A stretch of 64,000 nucleotides of DNA from positions 4,809,727 to 4,873,726 of the forward strand of contig JAJEKV010000006.1 in the NCBI GenBank assembly GCA_021234155.1, in the 5' to 3' direction. A program made the position numbers and the translations under genes. Origin of the DNA: Isoetes taiwanensis (lineage: Eukaryota > Streptophyta > Lycopodiopsida > Isoetales > Isoetaceae). Below are positions 57,143-64,000 of this stretch, piece by piece (position 1 is the stretch's first letter; each line of letters begins with the position of its first letter). The notes below the pieces were generated by a model. The model was given only the letters and a program-made list of their open reading frames with translations. It was not told where the DNA came from and ran no database searches.

Positions 57143-59700
57143 ACATGTCAATCCATGATTACCTTTTTTGCGCGATTATTCCGACAAGATTTGTCTATTT
57201 TTTAGATTAATATTAGGTAATTCCAAGCAATAAACTCTTTACATTTTGCCTTGCTGATATGGTTTAAGGTTAATAACTAATAATAGTGCTCGGGGGAGTG
57301 GCCTTGCATGGAACAATATTTATTGATATGATCAAGTAAGGAAGTCATCCACTATGTCTAAGTCTTGATATTATCAAAGAGAGAGTTAGAAATAATCCTT
57401 GACCTTTATTTAGAAGCAAAAAGGCAAAAAAAGGTGTTGTTACCTATAAATAGAAGGACAAATTTGAGACGTGATATCTCGGCGACCACAACTCAGAAAT
57501 TGACGATCCTTACCTTGTTGGAAAGCCCTTGAAGTCTAGTTTCCAGATTGGCTTGGTTGTCCATAGATTCCTTACGTTTTAAAAGTTATGCCCAGAAAGG
57601 TGCATAGGGGTCTAAGTTGACTGCACAACTAGATCTGCTTCTTCCTATGTTGAAGATGAGCCTAGCCTTACCTTCTAATATCTTCTCTTGTTCCTTGCTT
57701 GATCATATCATTAGAAGGAGTTCATGTAACATCAGTGGTTGGTGGCTAGAAAGAGCGTGTCCTTATATAGTCTTGCGGAGTAGCTTGACTTGATGACATC
57801 TCTTTTAGTTGGTCCGGTTGGGTGGTAAATCGAGTACCCTATGGTGTTTTGCTTTCTAATAAGTTGAAGAATAGTGCATTCCTAACACTTGCTTTCTTGT
57901 CCAAACTATCGCCATGGCGATCTTTGGGAGCATGAGTGATGCTTTTGGAACCCCATAGTTAATGTTATGAAACCTAGAGGCTATAGTTGTACAAGAGATT
58001 TTCGGCGCTTGTAATTTTTTCAAGCTGATTTACTAATTATTAACGCTTCATTCTGGTTGCATACGACCATTTTTTAGTTTGCCTGACATGACCACGACCT
58101 ATTTCGTTCTCAAACGAGAAGATGAAATTTCTCTAATTAATGAAATCTTGCTTTATAAGGACCGTAGTTGTGGGTTATATGACATGAGTAGGGAAGTGAG
58201 GGTTAATGTGATAGTTCATGCTTCTATCCAGCTATGCCAAAAAGTTTCCTTTGTATTTAGAGACGCCAAAGATTAACAGCAGCAAATCTGGATTGAACGT
58301 GAATGAGCACACAGTTAGTACTTTTTTGGAGTTAGATGTTACTTAGATGCCAGAAATTAGGTGTTACTTAGTTGCCAGAAATAATGAGCCTGATAGTGGT
58401 CTATTAGGTTTGAGCCTGAGGGTGGTCTTATTAGGTTTGTTTCCAAGCTATGGCTTTCCAAAAGTGGGTAGTGTTTCAAATTCTCAAGGAAGTTCTCATT
58501 TATCACATTTGAAGGCAATATTGCTCTACTTCTTTTGATATCTCATCATTTCAGTAATAAAGTTCAAGTCAAAGTTAGAAATATATTGTGGCTAATGAGA
58601 TCTACAACCTCAGCCATAATCAATCGGGCTAGATTTTGTATCTTGACCGATATTTTTGCTCTATTGAGCTATTCTACATTCAATTTCTTTAAAATAATAA
58701 AAATCTGTGTCCTTTGAAACAAAAAAAAAAAAAGAAACAACAACTTGCTAGCTATGACAAAACCCAACTAGCATATTCATCTATTAAGGGTCAGTCATAA
58801 AATCAAGATCTAAGGTGGCGATTTATCCTAAAACAAAGTATTTTAACCAAATCTAAAAGTACATATAAGGTCCTTTAACTTCACAACCACAACCAATAAG
58901 TATTAGTCATGCTAAATAAGTGCATGATCAACTGAAACATAGATTGTTAACCAAGAGAATGCTAATCATATAGTTTGAGGACCTAGTATTCAAATGTAAT
59001 AGAGCTGAAATCAATAGGAAGTGAACATTGTATCCTAGAATACTAAAGTCAATATGATGGGGATACAAGCTCGGCCATAATTCAAAAAACCAGCATGAGA
59101 AAATGCTTCTGAATGTGAGCATAAACACAAAGGACATCAAATAAATTTTGTGCATTTAGAGAGAAGTTTTAGCTGTATCAAATATTCAGTAGGCCTTAAA
59201 TAGGCCTTAAATCGCAAGCAAAGCCATAACATTTCAACAATAGTAGAAAATATATATCTTATATGTTCAAGTCAAAACATCAAGTATAGTTTAAAGAGGC
59301 TTCCTAGAACTACCTATGGCAGAGTACAAAATACCCTTTGATAATGCAGATGTTTTATCCCAAAGAGTAGTTAAGGCACAACTTATACATCATCAATAAA
59401 GAAGCCAGATAATAACTCCCTTTAATATACTTAGGTATTAAATTTCAAATACCATAAAGCCAGAAGTTAGAGTATAAAGATATGACCAAGAGTTGTAGCT
59501 GTTGAAATTATGAGTCTAACTAGATATTATCAACTCGAGCAAACACTGCAAGCTTTGAGCAAACACTTGAGAAGTTAACTCAATTAATAACCTTAAATGA
59601 TTCTATGATCAATGCCACTAGTACTTGGTTGAATTAAAACACAAACTTCCTAAGGAAATCTATGAATGCAAGGGAGCCACAATATGGTCCCTAATCCCTT
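57143..59700. other. AT-rich intergenic region, no gene recognised
   Basis: ORFs at 58079-58276 (plus) and 58928-59155 (minus) have no known domain. A poly-A run is at 58721-58733. The right end borders the 3' LTR of the copia element. Confidence 0.4.
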
Positions 59701-60226
59701 GCAATATATCAAGAATATCAACCTTAGTACATAATCATAGTCATTAATGCTTGAGATTTACTGTAGCTATGGAATTGCATCAAACACTGTAGCAATCTCA
59801 TTTCTGCATCAAAAACAAACCTTTAAACGTGAAAGCTTATTCCGTGCATACAGTCTGCAGTGAGCTCATGAGTTAGCAACAAATCATTCGTATTTCTACT
59901 GTGCTCCGTCGGTTTAGTTAGGATAGAAGTTCTAAGTTTAGATTGCGGTGGCTCTGAGATATCCCACAGGCGTTACTAGCAGAAATCCGACATTTACGAA
60001 TTATCCCACATACGCAGCAATGATAATTTCGACTTACAACCATTGAACCTTTTAGACTTCAAACGAACTTGTGTGCTTCTTGTTTTCATGTCACCATAAG
60101 CTTATCATTCAATGCTCCTTAAGCAAGTTATCCAACACCTCTGACCTTAGGTTAACCATATGCATTTGATTTCCATCTCTAAGTTCAACTGCAGTGTAAA
60201 AGATTTACATGACCATATTTCTAACA
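59700..60226 (-). repeat. 3' LTR of copia element 2 (left border uncertain)
   Basis: On the minus strand the purine tract GAAGGGGAA is followed immediately by TGTTAGAAATATGG at 60226, the expected polypurine tract/LTR start. A TTGCA end near 59700 is only a guess; the 5' LTR lies outside the window so the length cannot be confirmed. Confidence 0.45.
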
Positions 60227-60253
60227 TTCCCCTTCATGTAATCTTTCCCGTGA

Positions 60254-61245
60254 TTATACTTGCACAACATCTCTCGAAATTTTAAATCTTCCAAGTGGTA
60301 AAGCTTTTGTTAGAAGATCTGCCATTTGATTGACCGGACTGACATATGCAAGATGTACCTGTTTCCTTTCAACCATATCTCGTATAAAATGAATTTCCAT
60401 TTCTATATGTTTGCATCTTTCATGCAACACAGGATTTCTGGACATGGCTATGCAAAATTGTGCTATCACAAAAGATTATTGTAGGTTCTGTTTGTTCTAG
60501 CCCTAGTTCATCAAGAAGTCTTCTTTCCCATACCACCTCTTTAGTAAGCAAGGTTGCAGCATTATACTCAGCTTCTGCACTAGATAGGGCTATACTTCCT
60601 TGCTTTTTGCACTTCCAAGCTACAGGAGCACCTCCTAGCAAAACCACATAACCTGATGTGGATTTCCTTTGGTCTAGATCACCTGCCCAGTCAGAGTCAC
60701 AATAGGCCTTTAATTTAAGCTCATCTGAGTTATATCTAATGCCAATATCTAAGGTACCCTTCAAATATCTCAGGATTCTTTTGGCAGCTGTCCAATGTTC
60801 TAAACCAGGGTTATTGTTGTACCTGCTCAATAAGTTCACTCCAAAAGCTATATCTGGTCTTGTGCAATTTGCTACATAAGACAAACAGCCAATCAGTGAC
60901 CTATAAGGAACATTCTCCATTTTCTTTTTTTCTTCCTCTGAATTTGGAGACATGTTAGCTGAGATCTTCTGCCCTGGTACTAAAGGAGTTTGTGCTATGT
61001 TGCAATCACTCATATTAAATTTCTTCAACATATTCAGAATATGAGTTTGCTGGCTCAATGTCGCTAGCTTTATTTTTTCTCGTCCCCTCGTACACTTCAA
61101 TCCCAAGAAATCTCTTCAGTTCACCTAAATCACATCATTTGAAAACGTTTATTGAGCGGATGTTTGCATTGAGCCAAGACATATTTGTCATTTGCAACCA
61201 TGATATTGTCATCAACATAGAGAGCTATAATGCACCACCGCTTTC
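60254..61245 (-). pseudogene. Copia RT C-terminus and RNase H
   Basis: After a frame change near 61245 the RT motif YVDDNIMVAND is found at about 61230-61195. GELKRFLGIEV leads into the connection domain (PYRSLIGCLSYVANCTRPDI). RNase H follows with LKAYCDSDWAGD, STSGYVVLLGG and ALSSAEAEY. A last shift near 60460 precedes KHIEMEIHFIRDMVERKQVH and a stop at 60254. All the recognised acidic catalytic residues are visible, but not in one frame. Confidence 0.9.
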
Positions 61246-62894
61246 CCATCATTATATCTGCATAAGTTTCCATCACATTTTAATTTTTCAAAACCTTGTT
61301 CTAGAAGATAGTTATCCATACATTTGTACCACTCCCTTGGTGCTTGTTTCAATCCATAAACCGCCCTGTTCAATTTCCACACTTTCCCTTTTTCTTCCTC
61401 AAATCCTGGAGCAGGTTTCAAATAGATTTCTTCTTCAAGTTTTGCATTAAGGAATGCTGTGCTTACATCCATATGATGAATTTCCATGTCACATGAGTTT
61501 GCAATAGCTAATAGCATTCTCAAACTATTAATTTTGACCAATGGTGAGAATGTTTCATCAAAATCTAATCCTTTCTTCTGAGTAAAACCTTGTGCCACCA
61601 GTCTTGCCTTAAATTTCTTTGATTTTCCATCAATACCTGGTTTTATTCTGAAGATCCATTTATTGCCAACAACATTTTTACCTGAAGGCTTGTCAACTAC
61701 TGTATAGGTCTCTGTTCTTTTGAAAGATTGCATCTCATTCTCCATAGCTTCCCTCCAATTTTCTGAATCACTGCCTTTAATAGCATCTTCAAAATTACTA
61801 GGCAGCTTATCAGTTTCTAAGATAAGAATATCAAATATAGAATGAATTTCACCTTTGCTGCCCTGATGCCTTTTACTTTTACCTTCTTCAGTTCTCCCAT
61901 GCAACTCTAGTTGAAGTTTGCTTTCATCTGCCAAGATTTGTGCTTCAGTCCTCCTAGTTTTTCTTTTTGGTCTTGTCATGGGCATAGCAGGTTCAGGCTC
62001 TGCCATTGTTACAGCAGGGTCAGCAGCTTCAGGTTCTGCTATCTCTCCCTCAGGTAATGCAGGTTTAACTGCATGTTCAAACTCTGACACACTCTCAGCA
62101 TCTTGTGGTTCACTTGTACCTTCATCTCCATCTTCATTATCACTGTCAAGAATTCCTATTGTGTCCTCATTTCCAACCTCGACCGAAAAGCAAAGATGCT
62201 CACCGCTTTTCACATTAGGATTTGTTTGACTAGCCTCCAAATTATTATCATCATTAATATTAGGAATTGCTCGATAGAATTTGCTTTCATTGAACACTAC
62301 ATCTCTGCTAATCAAAATTTTTCTATGAGCAGGATCATATAATCTGTAAGCCTTTGAATGCAAGTCATAGCCCACCATATATGCAATGCATGCTCGATCA
62401 TCAAGTTTTTTTCTAGTTTCTTCAGGGGTATGAACAAAACTTAAACAACCAAATGATCTTAAATGTTCATAAGCAGGAATTTTACCTGACCACATCATTT
62501 CCAGAACTGTACCTTTTGTACTTACAGAGGGCAATATGTTTTGAATAAGTACTGCTGCTTTCAAAGCTTCACTCCATAAGAAATTTGGTAAGCCAGAGTA
62601 TTTTAACATTGAACGAACAGCATTGAGCAGAGTCCGATTTTTCCTTTCAGCTACTCCATTTTGTTGTGGAGAATATCTGCAAGTCAACTGTCTTTTAATA
62701 CCACGATTAGCACAATACCACTTAAATTCCTTTGATAAATATTCTCCCCCCCTGTCTGATCTTATACATTTAACTTTTCTTTCAGTTTCTAACTCTGCTT
62801 CAGCTATAAATAATTTCAAGGCTTCAAAAGCTTGACTTTTTTTCTTCAGCAGATAACATCTTGTCCTTCTGCTGAAATCATCAATGAAGGTCAT
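61212..62894 (-). pseudogene. Copia integrase core and reverse transcriptase N-terminus
   Basis: A 560-codon frame. The integrase has the DD35E triad: the first Asp in FIDDFSRR, Asp47 in IRSDRGGEY and Glu83 in QQNGVAERKNRTLL. After a variable, acidic linker comes RT: NKWIFRIKPG, ARLVAQGFTQ, FDETFSPLVK, MDVSTAFLNAKLEEEIYLK and LNRAVYGLKQAPREWYK. The frame ends at 61212 just before the YVDD motif, which sits in another frame, so full-length translation is broken. Confidence 0.93.
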
Positions 62895-62901
62895 AAAGTA
62901 C

Positions 62902-63930
62902 CTATGTCCTTCTATTCCTGTGACATTGATAGGTCCACATAGATCTCAGGTGTATAAGATCTAAAATTCTTTTAGCCCTTTTTCCATTTGCTTTAAATGC
63001 AAGTCTTGATTGCTTACCAAGTTGGCAGCCAGCACATAGCAATTTTCCATCACCCTTTGCTGTTATAAACTTGTTTTTGATAAGCAAATCAATGTTGGCA
63101 TAATGGGTATGACATAATCTATTATGCCAAGTTGTCTTTGATGGACATTCAACAAGATTGATAGACAAAATATGATCTTTGTCAAAGCCAAACAAGTTTC
63201 CTACTCTCCTTCCAATAAACTTCAAAATGTTATGAAGATATATTTTGCATTCAAGCTTTTCAAAAACAACTTTGTATCCAAGATCCACAAGTTGGCAAAC
63301 TGAGATTAAATTTCTCACAAGATTTGGAACACACAAAACTTCTTTAAGTATCACACTTTTTCCATTTAAATCAAACAATTCCAAAAACCCAGAGTCTCTA
63401 ATTTTCTGCACCCCACCATCTCCAAGCTGAACTTGACCATTCTCTCTCTTACATTCTTTTAATATCTTCACATCATGTACTACTGATCTTTCTGCTCCTG
63501 AATCTATAATGAGAAACTTGTTATCACTTTTATTAAACTCTTGAGAAACATTAAGAGCATGTATTACCTCAAGGTCATCAGGATTTTCTTCATTTGCCTC
63601 TTCCATGATGTTCACACTAGTGTTTCTTCTAAATCTCCCCCTTCCCCTTTTTGAGTCCATTTGAGTTCTACCTCGACCTCTCCCTTTTCCCCCAATACCC
63701 TTGGGACTTGGGCAATTTGCAGATATGTGACCTTTACCATCACAATTAAAGCATCTAAATTGCTTACCTTCATTTGGACATTCATTTTTAAGGTGTCCAT
63801 ATTGATTGCAAGTGTAGCAGGGCCCCAATCTATCTTTTGCAAAGCTGAACTGCCTCCCTTTTTTTTCGCTTCCTTGCAAACAAAGACCTCCGAGATTGAT
63901 CATCATCTTGAATACCTCTGGACTGCTCAA
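62902..63930 (-). pseudogene. Copia gag C-terminus, protease and pre-integrase zinc finger
   Basis: Two CCHC knuckles (CYTCNQYGHLKNEC and CFNCDGKGHISANC, residues 38-73) bind RNA. Arg/Gly-rich sequence follows, then the aspartic protease motif FLIIDSGAERSVVHD (residue 143). The pre-integrase HHCC finger contains WHNRLCHTH and LCAGCQLGK (residues 268-306). The frame ends at 62902, a few bases before the integrase core in the next frame, so one frameshift separates them. N-terminal gag is shifted near 63870. Confidence 0.9.
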
Positions 63931-64000
63931 ATTCAGTACGAATAATCCTCAAAGCATGCTCTTTTGAGGTGGCTATATTTCTCACTAATGTTGCAAGCTG

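Larger units (their letters stand above)
60227..64000 (-). mobile_element. Ty1/copia retrotransposon 2, internal region, 5' end off the window
   Basis: Reading from 64000 down the order is gag, protease, integrase, reverse transcriptase, RNase H, the copia order. Frames are long, with only a few breaks (near 63870, 62900 and 61245), so this insertion is much younger than copia element 1 at 11.3-14.4 kb, with which it shares motifs throughout. Gag upstream of the zinc knuckles continues to the window edge. Confidence 0.95.

Noticed and set aside
60460-62342. Several plus-strand ORFs across 60.4-62.4 kb
   Set aside because: All lie antisense to the copia polyprotein and mirror its codons.

Overview
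The window looks like nuclear DNA of a land plant. It is AT-rich, has spliced genes with GT/AG introns and plant-type genes (a COX17 copper chaperone, the alpha subunit of mitochondrial electron transfer flavoprotein), and is crowded with plant-style transposons: copia, a long terminal repeat (LTR) with a tRNA-Met primer site, LINE, Helitron, CACTA and SINE-like elements. I cannot place the species. No rRNA, intact tRNA gene or CRISPR array was seen.

Five host genes were reconstructed exon by exon with consistent phase. They are COX17 (5782-6261, minus), ETF-alpha (19466-21886, plus), a conserved 136-residue plant protein of unknown function (27667-28528, minus), a 206-residue single-pass membrane protein (37872-39416, minus) and a 99-residue basic DUF2462-like protein (48057-48532, plus). 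A trihelix-type DNA-binding gene fragment lies at 7834-8576.

Layout: 1-3046 is a 1.13 kb tandem array running into a CACTA terminus. 3-9 kb holds COX17 and the trihelix fragment. 11.3-14.4 kb is a decayed copia element. 14.4-18.0 kb is an odd cassette: a divergent intronless histone H3-like gene, an unknown frame-disrupted gene with a matching TATA box, paired hairpins between them, and a possible divergent multi-exon gene. 19.5-21.9 kb is ETF-alpha. 24-26 kb has a relic of a DUF7869-type transposase and a LINE tail. 30.6-36.7 kb is a nest of repeats (SINE-like, Helitron helicase, LTR, LINE). 37.9-39.4 kb is the membrane-protein gene with a strong inverted repeat just upstream. 43-52 kb has tandem duplications, the DUF2462-like gene and a heat-shock-element-like 10-bp array. 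52.8-57.1 kb is a larger decayed DUF7869-type transposase locus with flanking small ORFs. 59.7-64 kb is a fairly young copia element running off the right edge.

The host genes are unrelated housekeeping functions (two of them mitochondrial) and form no pathway. The least explained part is the 14.4-18.0 kb cassette: its H3-like protein keeps the histone fold but has an entirely non-canonical tail, and the neighbouring protein is not recognised.
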